DNA of 64,000 nucleotides from an uncultured Flavobacteriaceae bacterium (GCA_947504035.1 CANNGA010000010.1:62001-126000); one strand, 5' to 3'. Counted from the stretch's first letter, positions 1 through 10,270 are shown. The notes: generated from the sequence alone by a model not told the origin. Numbers and translations: made by a program.

Positions 1-1037
1 TGTCTAATGCAAAAGCCCAAAGTGCAAATTTTCCGTTTTGTACTATAGAACCTAATATTGGAGTTGTAAATGTACCAGACCCCAGATTAGAGAAATTAGA
101 AGAATTGGTAAATCCAGAACGTGTATTACCAGCTACTGTAGAGATAGTAGATATTGCTGGCTTGGTAAAAGGCGCTAGTAAAGGCGAAGGTTTAGGAAAT
201 CAGTTTTTAGCGAATATAAGAGAGACCGATGCTATTTTACATGTATTACGCTGTTTTGATAATGATAATATTGTGCATGTAGATGGTAGTGTAGATCCTA
301 TTCGAGATAAAGAAACGATCGATATGGAGCTACAATTGAAAGATTTAGAAACTGCCGATAAAAAATTAGATAAGGTAAAACGTGCTGCAAGAACAGGTAA
401 TAAAGAGGCGCAAAGTGAAGAAGCTGTTTTAGTAAAAATAAAAGAAGCTTTAGAATCTGGAGTTTCAGTAAGAGCTTTAGAGTTTAGTGAAGAAGATTAT
501 ATAGATTATGTAAAGCCGTCTCAGTTTATAACAGATAAGCCTGTAATGTATGTTTGTAATGTTGATGAGGGTGCAGCGGTTAATGGAAATGCTTATGTAG
601 AGCAGGTGAAAGACGCTGTAAAAGATGAAAATGCAGAGGTATTAGTCTTGGCAGTAGGAACAGAAGCTGATATTAATGAGTTAGACGATTATGAAGAGCG
701 TCAACTTTTTTTACAAGATATAGGTTTAGAAGAGCCTGGAGCTGCTAAATTAATAAGAGGTGCATACAATTTGCTAAATCAACAAACCTATTTTACTGCT
801 GGAGAAAAAGAAGTACGTGCTTGGACTATCGATATTGGGGCCAGCGCACCGCAGGCCGCAGGAGTTATCCATACAGACTTTGAAAAGGGTTTTATTAGAG
901 CTGAAGTTATTGCTTATACAGACTACGTAAGTTTAGGAAGTGAAGCCAAAGTAAAAGAAGCGGGTAAAATGCGTGTAGAGGGTAAAAATTATATTGTAAA
1001 AGACGGTGATGTCATGCACTTTCTTTTTAATGTGTAA
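1..1037 (+). CDS. ychF: Redox-regulated ATPase YchF, 3' part (5' end outside window)
   Basis: This is the Obg-like P-loop NTPase YchF/OLA1, a ribosome-associated ATPase linked to translation and stress responses. The reading frame is open from base 3, so the gene begins upstream of the window and the N-terminal Walker A region is missing here. What remains shows the family-typical G3-like motif VEIVDIAGLVKGASKGEGLG, then the helical insert, and a C-terminal TGS domain ending in VKDGDVMHFLFNV. The TTG near base 105 is an internal codon, because the residues before it (NFPFCTIEPNIGVVNVPDPR) are conserved YchF sequence. The stop is TAA at 1035-1037. Identification is secure; only the 5' end is unknown. 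Confidence 0.96.
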   Translation, partial: SNAKAQSANFPFCTIEPNIGVVNVPDPRLEKLEELVNPERVLPATVEIVDIAGLVKGASKGEGLGNQFLANIRETDAILHVLRCFDNDNIVHVDGSVDPIRDKETIDMELQLKDLETADKKLDKVKRAARTGNKEAQSEEAVLVKIKEALESGVSVRALEFSEEDYIDYVKPSQFITDKPVMYVCNVDEGAAVNGNAYVEQVKDAVKDENAEVLVLAVGTEADINELDDYEERQLFLQDIGLEEPGAAKLIRGAYNLLNQQTYFTAGEKEVRAWTIDIGASAPQAAGVIHTDFEKGFIRAEVIAYTDYVSLGSEAKVKEAGKMRVEGKNYIVKDGDVMHFLFNV

Positions 1038-1107
1038 ATTAGAAGTTGCAGTTGTTTAAGTAGTTGATTATGTTTGCATTATAAATGTATAAGTTAATAG
1101 AATTAAA

Positions 1108-1584
1108 ATGTCATTAATAGTATTAGAAACTGAAATATTTTCAGATATTGAAACTTGTTTTGATACTGCTAGGAGCATTGATTTTCATAAAGAATCTCTT
1201 AAGCATACCAATGAGATTCCTATCTCAGGAAAAACAACAGGCCTTATAGAACTTGGTGAATGGGTAAGTTGGGAAGCCAAACATTTAGGCTTCGTGCAAC
1301 ATTTAACGTCTAAAGTGACGGCGTTCGAAAGGCCCTATTATTTTGTAGATAAAATGGTGTTAGGGGCTTTTAAATCTTACCGTCATGAGCATTTTTTTAA
1401 AGCTGAAGGTGCTAAAACGATAATGCTTGATAAGTTTTATTTTGAATCTCCCTGTGGTGTTTTAGGAGAGTTTGTAAATTGGGTGTACCTTAAAAAGTAC
1501 ATGACAGATTTGTTAAAAACAAGAAACAGGCTTTTAAAGAAAGAGGCCGAAGCTGCTGCAAAATTATTAGAACCTGTACTTTAA
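1108..1584 (+). CDS. SRPBCC-family (START/Bet v 1-like) protein
   Basis: This 158-residue soluble protein resembles the SRPBCC ligand-binding fold found in many Flavobacteria. The opening (VLETEIFSDIETCFDTARSIDFH) is the first strand and helix of that fold, and the middle motif W-E-A-K-H-L-G-F-V-Q-H-L is typical. It ends in a long charged C-terminal helix (LKKYMTDLLKTRNRLLKKEA). No signal peptide or membrane segment is visible. The ligand is unknown, and the family is often annotated as a cell division inhibitor without strong support. The start is ATG at 1108, 70 bases after ychF. Its last 18 bases overlap the 3' end of the convergent PAP2 gene. Confidence 0.8.
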   Translation: MSLIVLETEIFSDIETCFDTARSIDFHKESLKHTNEIPISGKTTGLIELGEWVSWEAKHLGFVQHLTSKVTAFERPYYFVDKMVLGAFKSYRHEHFFKAEGAKTIMLDKFYFESPCGVLGEFVNWVYLKKYMTDLLKTRNRLLKKEAEAAAKLLEPVL

Positions 1585-2388
1585 AGATATTCCTTGATAA
1601 GATTCACCTGTAAAATTAATACTGTTTACAGGTGTTAGTGATAGCGATTTATTTCTTTTTTTATGCCATTTAGGTACAAAATAACCAATACTAGCACCAA
1701 TGGTATACCCTAATAACACATCGGTTAAAAAGTGCTGACCTGCTTCTATTCGAAGCGCACCTACAGCGGCAGGTAGTGCGATAGCCCCTGCCCATACATA
1801 AGGTATTCCAGGAGAATTAGGATGAAAATCTTGATATACTTTGGCAACAAAAAACGTAGCATTAGCTGTAACAGCAGTGTGCCCAGAGAAAAAGGAACGC
1901 TGTCCGCTAGCATTTAACCTTCTCCTTAAGCTTTCATTTTCATCATATACGTAGGGTCTGCTCTTATCTACTAATCCTGCAGTCAATGTATAGAAAGCTC
2001 CAGTAGTAGCCATGCTTTCTAAGAACAAACCGAATATTTGACCGCCGTTATCATTAACTTCATCGCTAAAAAATAGTGCGACAGGAGCTGCAAAAGACAA
2101 GAAAAACGGAATATCACTAATGTCACTGGCCAATTGTGATGAATTACCAGCAGCCCATCTGTCTATGGCTATAATATCATCTCTATCAGCAACAACAGTT
2201 TCTAATTCGCTTTCAGTTAACTTGTCTTTATTGAGAATGAAATAAAAGCCAAGTGCATTTGCTGCAATGGCTGTTCCTGTCCAAATACCATCTCTTTTCC
2301 ATTGCCATTCATAAGGAGAGGTCTCGTTTTGCGCTTGAACTAAGTTTAAAGAAAATAATAGTAATACTAATGGTGTAAAAGGTCTCAT
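1567..2388 (-). CDS. Secreted or membrane PAP2-family phosphatase
   Basis: This 273-residue protein belongs to the PAP2/vanadium haloperoxidase phosphatase superfamily, which removes phosphate from lipid phosphates at the envelope. A signal peptide ends near LNLVQAQ. The three PAP2 signature blocks are visible: K-S-R-P-Y-V, the S-G-H block (RSFFSGHTAV) and the final block with Arg and His (RIEAGQHFLTDVLLGYTIGA). The C-terminus ends in GISLKYRF, which could suit outer-membrane or periplasmic placement. The substrate cannot be read from the sequence; undecaprenyl pyrophosphate or phosphatidate would be typical. The gene is convergent with, and overlaps, the SRPBCC gene. Confidence 0.88.
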   Translation of the reverse strand: MRPFTPLVLLLFSLNLVQAQNETSPYEWQWKRDGIWTGTAIAANALGFYFILNKDKLTESELETVVADRDDIIAIDRWAAGNSSQLASDISDIPFFLSFAAPVALFFSDEVNDNGGQIFGLFLESMATTGAFYTLTAGLVDKSRPYVYDENESLRRRLNASGQRSFFSGHTAVTANATFFVAKVYQDFHPNSPGIPYVWAGAIALPAAVGALRIEAGQHFLTDVLLGYTIGASIGYFVPKWHKKRNKSLSLTPVNSINFTGESYQGISLKYRF

Positions 2389-2560
2389 ATTTGTTTTCTT
2401 TCAAAATTAAATATGCTTTATTATTTGGTTTTGCGTATATCGTATGGATTTTAATTCAAATGAGATATCTTGCTTTTTATACCCATTTTCAAAGAGGTGA
2501 ACATCGTAATTTTAGAATTTTAGAGAAACGAAGTACTTTACGATAGTATACATTCGTTTT

Positions 2561-3472
2561 ATGAAAGCAACACAACGATTTTGGTTAGGTATTGCCATAG
2601 GCGTATTAGGAGTAGTTTTATTTTCGTCTAAAGCCGTTATGGTAAAATTAGCGTACAACTATGGTGTAAACCCTATTAGTATTTTGTTGTTACGTATGTT
2701 ATTTGCATTTCCGTTTTATGTGGTCATACTATTTGTGAATCAAAAGAAACAAGGAAAAATAGCATTAAGTCGTAAAACCTACCTGTGGTTGGTGTTTTTT
2801 GGTTTTGTAGGCTACTATTTGGCAAGCTATTTCGATTTTGTGGGACTACGCTATATCAAAGCAAGTTTAGAGCGCATTATTTTGTTTTTGTACCCTACGA
2901 TGGTCTTGTTGCTTAATAAACTTTTCTTAAAACAACAGATCACAAAAGTACAAGCACTAGCTATCGTATTAACGTATTTTGGAGTAGTGGTTTCGTTTTG
3001 GGATGAATTACAAATTTCAGGTACTAACTCTATTATTGGAGGTGCTTTTATTATATTAAGCGCTTTAACATATGCCTCTTATTTGGTAGGCAGTGGTTGG
3101 CTAATTCCTAAATTTGGAGTGGTTCGTTTTACAGCTTACGCAATGCTTATTTCGTGTGTTTGTGTTTTTATACATTACAGTTTTATAACGACAACAAATT
3201 TGCTTGATTTGCCTTGGCAGGTTTATATATTAGGTGCTTTAATTGCCATATTTGCGACTGTAATTCCTTCGTTTTTGGTGTCTACATCTATACAAATGAT
3301 CAGTTCGTCTAATTTTGCAATAGTTGCAGGGGTAGGGCCTATTTCTACTATTATTTTAGCCTCTTTATTTTTGGGAGAACGCCTAACATTTTTACAATTT
3401 ATAGGCGCTATAATTGTTAGTGTTGGTATACTAATAGTGTCTGTTAGCACAAAGAAAAAAGTAAAGACCTAG
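2561..3472 (+). CDS. EamA/DMT-family transporter
   Basis: This 303-residue integral membrane protein has about ten hydrophobic helices arranged as two EamA repeats. The first repeat begins at residues 8-30 (LGIAIGVLGVVLFSSKAVMV). The second contains G-G-A-F-I-I-L-S-A-L-T-Y-A and ends with the family-typical LGERLTFLQFIGAIIVSVGI. Family members export amino acids, nucleotides or other small metabolites from the inner membrane; the substrate is not predictable here. The gene stands alone with a 171-base upstream gap, divergent from the PAP2 gene, so it probably has its own promoter. An AT-rich imperfect hairpin lies just downstream around 3490-3512. Confidence 0.88.
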   Translation: MKATQRFWLGIAIGVLGVVLFSSKAVMVKLAYNYGVNPISILLLRMLFAFPFYVVILFVNQKKQGKIALSRKTYLWLVFFGFVGYYLASYFDFVGLRYIKASLERIILFLYPTMVLLLNKLFLKQQITKVQALAIVLTYFGVVVSFWDELQISGTNSIIGGAFIILSALTYASYLVGSGWLIPKFGVVRFTAYAMLISCVCVFIHYSFITTTNLLDLPWQVYILGALIAIFATVIPSFLVSTSIQMISSSNFAIVAGVGPISTIILASLFLGERLTFLQFIGAIIVSVGILIVSVSTKKKVKT

Positions 3473-3593
3473 CAAGCATTAGCGTTCTCAACAATAATAC
3501 TTTTGTATTGTTAATTACTTTGCAAGTCAGCTTTTTTATTTTTTAATTGGTTATGCTATATTAGCATACTAGCACTTAAAACCCACATCTTTT

Positions 3594-5450
3594 ATGGCAG
3601 AAGAAACCAAATATACCGAGGATAATATACGTTCGTTAGATTGGAAAGAACATATTAGAATGCGACCAGGGATGTATATAGGTAAACTTGGTGATGGGTC
3701 TTCTCCAGATGATGGTATTTATATTCTTTTAAAAGAAGTTTTAGATAACTCTATTGACGAATTTGTCATGGGTGCTGGAAAGACTATAGATATTTCCATT
3801 CAAGGGACTAAAGTTATTGTTAGAGATTACGGACGCGGAATTCCTTTAGGTAAAGTCGTAGATGTTGTTTCTAAGATGAATACCGGAGGTAAGTACGATT
3901 CTAAAGCCTTTAAGAAATCGGTAGGATTAAACGGGGTAGGAACCAAAGCAGTAAATGCACTTTCTAATTATTTTAGAGTAGAATCTACGCGAGATGGAAA
4001 ATCTGCATCGGCAGAATTTGCACAGGGTAATCTTACCCATCAAGAACTTTTAGAAGATACTTCCAGACGAAAAGGAACAAAGGTTTCATTTATACCCGAT
4101 GAAACGATATTTAAAAACTATAAGTTTAGAAATGAGTACATCGTAAAGATGTTGAAGAATTATGTATATCTTAACCCTGGGCTAACCATAGTTTTTAATG
4201 GCGAGAAATATTACAGTGAAAATGGTTTAAAAGATTTATTAGCAGAGAAAATTAGTGAAACCGATCTATTATACCCCATTATTCATTTAAGAGGTGATGA
4301 TATTGAAATCGCGTTAACCCATAGTAAAACGCAATATAGTGAAGAGTATAATAGTTTTGTAAATGGACAAAATACCACACAGGGGGGGACACATTTAAAT
4401 GCGTTTCGAGAAGCGATTGTAAAAACTATTCGCGAATTTTATGGTAAAGCTTACGATGCTTCCGATGTGCGTAAGTCTGTCGTTAGTGCCATTGCGATAA
4501 AAGTTATGGAACCTGTATTTGAAAGTCAAACCAAAACAAAATTAGGTTCTACAGATATGGGAGGAAATTACCCCACTGTACGTACCTATATTAATGACTT
4601 TGTAAAAACAAATCTCGATAATTTTTTACATAAGAATACAGATACCGCCGAAAAAATTCAGCGCAAGATATTGCAGGCCGAACGGGAGCGCAAAGAATTG
4701 TCTGGCATTCGTAAATTGGCAAAAGATCGCGCTAAAAAAGCCAGTTTACACAATAAAAAATTACGTGATTGCCGCGTGCATTTTGGTGATACTAAAAATG
4801 AAAGAAACCTAGAGACCACTTTGTTTATTACCGAGGGAGATTCTGCATCTGGAAGTATTACTAAATCTCGTGATGTAAACACACAAGCTGTATTTAGTTT
4901 AAAGGGAAAGCCCTTAAACTGTTATGGGTTAACAAAAAAAATTGTTTATGAGAATGAAGAATTTAATTTGTTACAAGCAGCATTAAATATAGAAGAATCC
5001 CTGGAAGATTTAAGGTATAATAATGTGGTGATTGCTACCGATGCAGATGTCGATGGAATGCATATTCGTTTGTTGTTAATTACATTCTTTTTACAATTTT
5101 TTCCAGAAGTGATTAAAGAAGGGCATTTGTACATATTACAAACCCCTTTATTTAGGGTGAGGAATAAAAAGGAAACTATTTATTGCTACTCAGAACAAGA
5201 ACGGGTTAATGCCATAGAAAAATTAAAACCAAAACCCGAAATTACACGATTTAAAGGTTTAGGTGAGATTTCTCCAGATGAATTTAAATATTTTATAGGT
5301 GAAGACATTCGGCTAGATCCTGTTATGCTAGATGATAATATGTCTATTGACGAATTGTTGGCGTTCTACATGGGAAAAAACACACCGACACGACAAGAGT
5401 TTATTATTGATAATTTGAAAGTTGAATTGGATTTGATAGCCGATACATAA
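3594..5450 (+). CDS. parE: DNA topoisomerase IV subunit B
   Basis: This is the ATPase subunit of a type IIA topoisomerase, which with ParC decatenates daughter chromosomes. The GHKL ATPase region shows [10 protein letters not shown] and DYGRGIPLG near the N-terminus. The TOPRIM domain has its catalytic Glu at residue 414 ([10 protein letters not shown]) and the metal-binding D-A-D-V-D at 483-487. The C-terminal motif RFKGLGEI is typical. At 618 residues it matches flavobacterial ParE and is shorter than GyrB. The parC gene follows after 97 bases in the same direction, supporting ParE rather than GyrB. The ATG start is preceded by AT-rich sequence with no clear Shine-Dalgarno motif. Confidence 0.95.
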   Translation: MAEETKYTEDNIRSLDWKEHIRMRPGMYIGKLGDGSSPDDGIYILLKEVLDNSIDEFVMGAGKTIDISIQGTKVIVRDYGRGIPLGKVVDVVSKMNTGGKYDSKAFKKSVGLNGVGTKAVNALSNYFRVESTRDGKSASAEFAQGNLTHQELLEDTSRRKGTKVSFIPDETIFKNYKFRNEYIVKMLKNYVYLNPGLTIVFNGEKYYSENGLKDLLAEKISETDLLYPIIHLRGDDIEIALTHSKTQYSEEYNSFVNGQNTTQGGTHLNAFREAIVKTIREFYGKAYDASDVRKSVVSAIAIKVMEPVFESQTKTKLGSTDMGGNYPTVRTYINDFVKTNLDNFLHKNTDTAEKIQRKILQAERERKELSGIRKLAKDRAKKASLHNKKLRDCRVHFGDTKNERNLETTLFITEGDSASGSITKSRDVNTQAVFSLKGKPLNCYGLTKKIVYENEEFNLLQAALNIEESLEDLRYNNVVIATDADVDGMHIRLLLITFFLQFFPEVIKEGHLYILQTPLFRVRNKKETIYCYSEQERVNAIEKLKPKPEITRFKGLGEISPDEFKYFIGEDIRLDPVMLDDNMSIDELLAFYMGKNTPTRQEFIIDNLKVELDLIADT

Positions 5451-5547
5451 AGGCGTTTTAACACCTCCTCAACGTATGTTAATGCGAGTAGTTTACATAC
5501 GTTTTTAGACAGATCAAAATATATAACGGTTAGAGTAATTTATAGCA

Positions 5548-8199
5548 ATGATAGAAGAAGATAACGACGACTTAACAAATACAAATAACGACGAACCACA
5601 AGAAACAATAACCCGTATTACGGGTATGTATAAAGATTGGTTTTTAGATTATGCGTCTTATGTTATATTAGAACGAGCTGTACCAGCCATAGAAGATGGT
5701 TTTAAACCAGTGCAGCGGCGTATTATGCATTCTATGAAAGATCTAGACGATGGGCGTTATAATAAAGTCGCCAATATCGTAGGGCATACTATGCAGTACC
5801 ACCCACATGGAGATGCCAGTATCGCAGATGCTATGGTGCAAATTGGCCAGAAAGACTTGTTAATCGATACCCAAGGTAACTGGGGAAACATCCTTACAGG
5901 AGACCGTGCGGCAGCCTCAAGATACATAGAAGCCAGAATCTCTAAATTTGGTCTCGACGTTGTTTTTAATCCTAAAATTACGGAATGGCAAGCCAGTTAT
6001 GATGGGCGTCGAAAAGAACCCGTTAATTTGCCTGTAATGTTTCCTTTATTATTAGCTCAAGGTGGTGAAGGGATAGCCGTAGGCTTGTCAACAAAAATAT
6101 TACCGCACAACTTTATAGAGTTAATAGAAGCTTCCATAAAGCACTTACAAGGCAAACGTTTTACCATTTTACCCGATTTTCCAACGTCTGGTATTGCAGA
6201 TTTTTCCAATTATAATGACGGTAATAGAGGCGGGAAAGTGCGCGTACGTGCTAAAATAGCGCAACTCGATAAAACGACTTTAGTTATTTCTGAATTGCCT
6301 TTTGGAACTACCACATCATCTCTTATAGATTCTATTCTAAAAGCAAATGATAAGGGGAAAATTAAGGTTAAAAAAATAGAAGACAATACTGCTGCCGAAG
6401 TTGAAATATTAGTGCACCTGCCTTCGGGGTTATCTCCAGATAAAACGATAGACGCACTATATGCCTTTACCAGTTGCGAATCATCAATCTCGCCATTAGG
6501 TTGCGTAATAGAAGACAACAAACCTCTATTTATTGGGGTTTCTGAAATGTTACGCCGGTCTACAGACAATACCGTAGACCTGCTAAAACAAGAATTAGAA
6601 ATAAAGCTTGGAGAGCTAGAAGAACAATGGCATTTTGCATCGTTAGAACGTATTTTTATTGAAAATAGAATCTACCGAGATATTGAAGAACAAGAGACTT
6701 GGGAAGGTGTTATTGCAGCAATAGACAAAGGATTACAACCGCATATTACACATTTAAAACGGGCAGTAACAGAAGACGATATTGTACGCCTTACTGAAAT
6801 TAGAATCAAACGTATTTCTAAATTTGACATTGATAAGGCCCAACAAAAAATAGATGCTTTAGAAGCGCAAATTGCTGAAGTAAAACACCACTTAGCGCAT
6901 TTAATAGATTATGCCATTGCTTATTTTACGCGTTTAAAAAATGATTACGGAGAGGGGCGAGAGCGTAAAACGGAAATAGCTGTTTTTGATGATGTAGATG
7001 CCACTAAAGTGGTTATACGAAACACCAAGCTTTATGTCAATAGGGAAGAAGGTTTTATAGGAACTTCACTCCGTCGAGATGAGTATGTTGGCGATTGTAG
7101 TGATATAGATGATGTTATTGTATTTACTAAAGATGGCAACATGATGGTAACTAAGGTCGATTCTAAAACATTTATAGGTAAAGATATTATTCACGTTGCC
7201 GTTTTTAAGAAAAAAGATAAACGTACCATATACAATATGATTTATCGTGATGGTAAAAAAGGGCCTTCTTATATAAAACGTTTTGCTGTTACCAGCATTA
7301 CTAGAGATCGCGCATACGATCTCACCAACGGTAATAAAGGCTCGACATTGCTTTATTTTTCTGCAAACCCCAATGGAGAGGCCGAAGTGGTTTCTATAAA
7401 TTTAAGACAAGCAGGCAGTATTAAGAAGCTGAAATGGGATATCGATTTTGCCGATATTTTAATTAAAGGTAGAGCCTCCAAAGGTAACCTGGTAAGCAAA
7501 TACCCTATAAAACGTGTCGAATTGAAAGAAAAGGGCGTTTCTACATTAAAACCTCGTAAAATTTGGTTTGATGAGACCGTGCAGCGTATTAATGTTGACG
7601 GTAGGGGAGAATTAATCGGAGAATTTAGAGGCGAGGATCAATTGCTAATTATCAATCAATCTGGGGTTTTGAAAACGGCTGCACCAGAAGTGACCATGCA
7701 TTTTGATAAGGATATGATTGTTTTAGAAAAGTGGGAACCTAAAAAGCCAATTTCTGCAATATATTACAATGGAGAAAAGGAATTGTATTATGTAAAACGT
7801 TTTCTTGTAGAGCATGAAGGACGTGAAGACTCTTTTATTACCGAACACCCTAACTCGCAGTTAGAGTTAGTGTCTACAGATTGGAGACCAATGGCAGAGG
7901 TTGTATTCGCTAAAGAACGTGGCAAGGATAGAAAAGAAAACTTAGAAATAAATTTAGAAACATTTATAGATGTTAAGGGGTTGTCTGCACAAGGGAATCA
8001 ATTGACAAAAGATAAAGTCAATCAAATCAATTTATTGGAAGCTTTACCTTTTGAATCTCCAGAAACTGTTCATACCGATGATGTAGAAGTCGTCGATGAA
8101 ACCGAAGTGGCGCATAACGGTTCAGGAGAACCCTCATCAGGTTCTAACACAACCAATGCAGAAGATTTAGATGATGAGGGACAAACGGCTTTATTTTAA
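5548..8199 (+). CDS. parC: DNA topoisomerase IV subunit A
   Basis: This 883-residue protein is the DNA-cleaving subunit of topoisomerase IV. The breakage-reunion domain carries the expected motifs ERAVPAIEDGFKPVQRR and the active-site Tyr126 in AASRYIEAR. A coiled-coil region with many Glu and Lys residues follows near residues 425-460, and then a beta-pinwheel type C-terminal domain. The last 40 or so residues are acidic and Ser/Asn-rich, which looks like a disordered tail. It lies directly downstream of parE in the same orientation, so the two are probably co-transcribed. The start ATG gives an acidic N-terminal extension (MIEEDNDDLTNTNNDE) before the conserved region. Confidence 0.95.
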   Translation: MIEEDNDDLTNTNNDEPQETITRITGMYKDWFLDYASYVILERAVPAIEDGFKPVQRRIMHSMKDLDDGRYNKVANIVGHTMQYHPHGDASIADAMVQIGQKDLLIDTQGNWGNILTGDRAAASRYIEARISKFGLDVVFNPKITEWQASYDGRRKEPVNLPVMFPLLLAQGGEGIAVGLSTKILPHNFIELIEASIKHLQGKRFTILPDFPTSGIADFSNYNDGNRGGKVRVRAKIAQLDKTTLVISELPFGTTTSSLIDSILKANDKGKIKVKKIEDNTAAEVEILVHLPSGLSPDKTIDALYAFTSCESSISPLGCVIEDNKPLFIGVSEMLRRSTDNTVDLLKQELEIKLGELEEQWHFASLERIFIENRIYRDIEEQETWEGVIAAIDKGLQPHITHLKRAVTEDDIVRLTEIRIKRISKFDIDKAQQKIDALEAQIAEVKHHLAHLIDYAIAYFTRLKNDYGEGRERKTEIAVFDDVDATKVVIRNTKLYVNREEGFIGTSLRRDEYVGDCSDIDDVIVFTKDGNMMVTKVDSKTFIGKDIIHVAVFKKKDKRTIYNMIYRDGKKGPSYIKRFAVTSITRDRAYDLTNGNKGSTLLYFSANPNGEAEVVSINLRQAGSIKKLKWDIDFADILIKGRASKGNLVSKYPIKRVELKEKGVSTLKPRKIWFDETVQRINVDGRGELIGEFRGEDQLLIINQSGVLKTAAPEVTMHFDKDMIVLEKWEPKKPISAIYYNGEKELYYVKRFLVEHEGREDSFITEHPNSQLELVSTDWRPMAEVVFAKERGKDRKENLEINLETFIDVKGLSAQGNQLTKDKVNQINLLEALPFESPETVHTDDVEVVDETEVAHNGSGEPSSGSNTTNAEDLDDEGQTALF

Positions 8200-8308
8200 A
8201 AAAAGACCATTCTTTTGATACGCAAAGGCATTGCGAATAAAGATGCTAATAAAAATATTCAGTTCGTTATAGTACTAAAAAGTGTCTTCTAAGAATTCTA
8301 TATGATGG

Positions 8309-8995
8309 CTATGACTTGCGATGTTTATAAATATAACGTAGAACAAGAATTAAGGTGAAAAGTGCAATACCCATCCATAGTATGCCAATGCTTATGCTTG
8401 GTAATCCGGTAAGATTTGCAATGGCGTCTGCATCGCTTCCAATACCACTGCGGTCGATTAAATCGTCTTTAATGTCTAGTATAACATAAGTGCAGGACGT
8501 AATGCCTATAAATTTCAGCCATAAATCATGAAACAGAGGGCTAAAATAGATGAAGGCAATTAACATGAATACTGCGAGGCCAACCGTCATAGCAGTGCCA
8601 AAGAACGCTCCAGATTGAAATACAAAATAGGACAAAACAAATAATGCAATAGCGATACCTAACGAAATGTATTTGTCTTTAGAAGATTTTACAGCTAAAA
8701 CTAAAATTAAAGCGCCGAAGCATAGACTTCCTAAATAGCCGGCACTAGCGACCATAAAATGGCCCCAAAAACTGGGTTGCATAACATATTTGCAATAGCC
8801 GCCAATACGTTCGTCGATTTGAATTTCAATAATTCGACCTCCAAAAGCCATTGCCATAATGCCGTGGGACATTTCATGAAGCATAACCACAAATAATTTA
8901 ATGGGGTAGATAAGCATTGTATCCCAAAAGAATAGGGCTATGCTTAGCAATACAGCTAAATGTAAAATTTGGTATTTAGAATGAAGTAACTTCAA
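8309..8995 (-). CDS. M50B-like membrane metallopeptidase
   Basis: This 228-residue membrane protein has a zinc-binding H-E-M-S-H motif at residues 40-44 inside a hydrophobic segment. That is the pattern of the peptidase M50B-like family, seen in plants and bacteria, related to site-2 proteases. Several further hydrophobic helices follow, and no PDZ domain is present. The substrate is unknown. The gene is the last of a tight minus-strand run: its ATG lies one base after the stop of the rhodanese gene, so translation is probably coupled. I see no clear terminator in the 109 bases between it and the convergent parC. Confidence 0.82.
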   Translation of the reverse strand: MKLLHSKYQILHLAVLLSIALFFWDTMLIYPIKLFVVMLHEMSHGIMAMAFGGRIIEIQIDERIGGYCKYVMQPSFWGHFMVASAGYLGSLCFGALILVLAVKSSKDKYISLGIAIALFVLSYFVFQSGAFFGTAMTVGLAVFMLIAFIYFSPLFHDLWLKFIGITSCTYVILDIKDDLIDRSGIGSDADAIANLTGLPSISIGILWMGIALFTLILVLRYIYKHRKS

Positions 8996-8996
8996 A

Positions 8997-9386
8997 TTAG
9001 GGGCTAAGGTTCAAATGTTCTTGCCAAGCTTTCCAGCCCCCAGAAAAGTCATAAACTTCAGAAAAACCAAGACGTTTTAAAATTTTACCTGCTCTACTAC
9101 TACGAACGCCACGATAACAATATAGAAAAACAGGGGTGTCTTTATGAAGCGTCTTAAGGCATTGGGCTTTAAATGTTTTTCGTTTTGCGATAGGAATGTT
9201 AACAGCATGTGCGATAGCCCCCAAACGGTATTCTTTAGGAGTCCGTACATCAACTAATTGAAGGTTTGAAGACAATGCGATCTGTTGTTGTAATGTTTTA
9301 AGGGGAATAGGGGTAGCCTGTTTGCGATGTTGTGCATATCCAAATGCCGAAACCATTAGAATTATAATAAAGCCTATATATTTCAT
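8997..9386 (-). CDS. Secreted rhodanese-like domain protein
   Basis: This 129-residue protein has an N-terminal signal peptide (hydrophobic FIIILMVSAFGYAQ) followed by a single rhodanese domain. The domain shows LVDVRTPKEYRLGAI, the active-site loop C-Y-R-G-V-R-S starting at Cys90, and a C-terminal FSGGWKAWQ. Single-domain secreted rhodaneses carry sulfur or act in redox processes in the periplasm; the donor and acceptor here are unknown. It sits between the ion channel gene (13-base gap) and the M50-like peptidase (1-base gap), all on the minus strand, so co-expression is likely. Confidence 0.9.
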   Translation of the reverse strand: MKYIGFIIILMVSAFGYAQHRKQATPIPLKTLQQQIALSSNLQLVDVRTPKEYRLGAIAHAVNIPIAKRKTFKAQCLKTLHKDTPVFLYCYRGVRSSRAGKILKRLGFSEVYDFSGGWKAWQEHLNLSP

Positions 9387-9399
9387 ACCATCTTAAGTT

Positions 9400-10251
9400 T
9401 TAGATATGGAGTGGTGTTCCACAATGGTAACAATATTCGGCATGGTCTCTATGGTCACTAGCGAGACAATTATCGCAAGATTGCGAATTTAAAGCTGACT
9501 TGTGAGGTTCTGGAAGCGAAGGTGTTTTTTTCCCTTGTGCAGAGTATTCGGCAGAAACAATACCTGTAGGTACAGCTATAATGCCATAACCTAAAATCAT
9601 AATTAATGCTGCTATAAATTGCCCTAATGGGGTTACGGGAGCTATATCGCCAAAACCTACAGTCGTTAAAGTAACAATACACCAATACACGCTAACAGGT
9701 ATGCTTTTAAAACCACTGGCCTCACCTTCTATGAGGTACATTAGCGTACCTGATATGATACATAAAATAAGTACAGCGAATAAGAATACAGAAATTTTAG
9801 CACGACTAGCTTTTAAGGCAGACACGAGCATATTAGAAGCCCCCATGTACCGTCCTAATTTTAAAATGCGAAACACACGTAATAAGCGTAATGCACGCAG
9901 CGCAGCTAGTGCGTGTATACCTCCAAAAAGTAAGGAAATATACTTGGGAATTGTAGACAATAAATCTATAATACCGTAAAAGCTACAAACGTATTTTAAA
10001 GGTTTTTTAACGGTTACAATTCTGGCAATATATTCAATACTAAATAAAATGGTAATGATCCATTCTGCAGTATTAATAAAATCATGGTATTTAGAATCGA
10101 AGCTTTTAACGCTTTCTAGCATGACTAAAATGATGCTTGCAAGTATGATTATAAATAAAAGAACATCAAAGAGTTTTCCAGCAGGGGTGTCAGCTTCATA
10201 AATAATTTCGTGAAGTTTTTTGCGCCAAGAGGTATGTGTTTTTGAAGTCAT
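9400..10251 (-). CDS. Voltage-gated potassium channel-like protein with C-terminal Cys4 motif
   Basis: This 283-residue protein has the architecture of a six-helix voltage-gated potassium channel. An Arg-rich S4 helix lies at residues 119-134 (RALRLLRVFRILKLGR). The pore loop carries the selectivity filter T-T-V-G-F-G-D at residues 196-202, followed by the S6 helix. The cytoplasmic tail after residue 240 ends in two Cys-x-x-Cys pairs (Cys259/262 and Cys274/277), which look like a small zinc ribbon. It belongs to the minus-strand cluster between the DUF3857 gene (19-base gap) and the rhodanese gene. The K+ selectivity is inferred from the filter only. Confidence 0.9.
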   Translation of the reverse strand: MTSKTHTSWRKKLHEIIYEADTPAGKLFDVLLFIIILASIILVMLESVKSFDSKYHDFINTAEWIITILFSIEYIARIVTVKKPLKYVCSFYGIIDLLSTIPKYISLLFGGIHALAALRALRLLRVFRILKLGRYMGASNMLVSALKASRAKISVFLFAVLILCIISGTLMYLIEGEASGFKSIPVSVYWCIVTLTTVGFGDIAPVTPLGQFIAALIMILGYGIIAVPTGIVSAEYSAQGKKTPSLPEPHKSALNSQSCDNCLASDHRDHAEYCYHCGTPLHI

Positions 10252-10270
10252 GGGTCTAAAATAGAAAAAA

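Noticed and set aside
6210-6569. A 119-codon minus-strand frame inside parC
   Set aside because: Antisense to a highly conserved region of parC; the product has no recognisable pattern.
3594-8199. parE/parC as gyrB/gyrA
   Set aside because: Length and tandem arrangement match flavobacterial topoisomerase IV, and GyrB would normally carry a longer C-terminal part.
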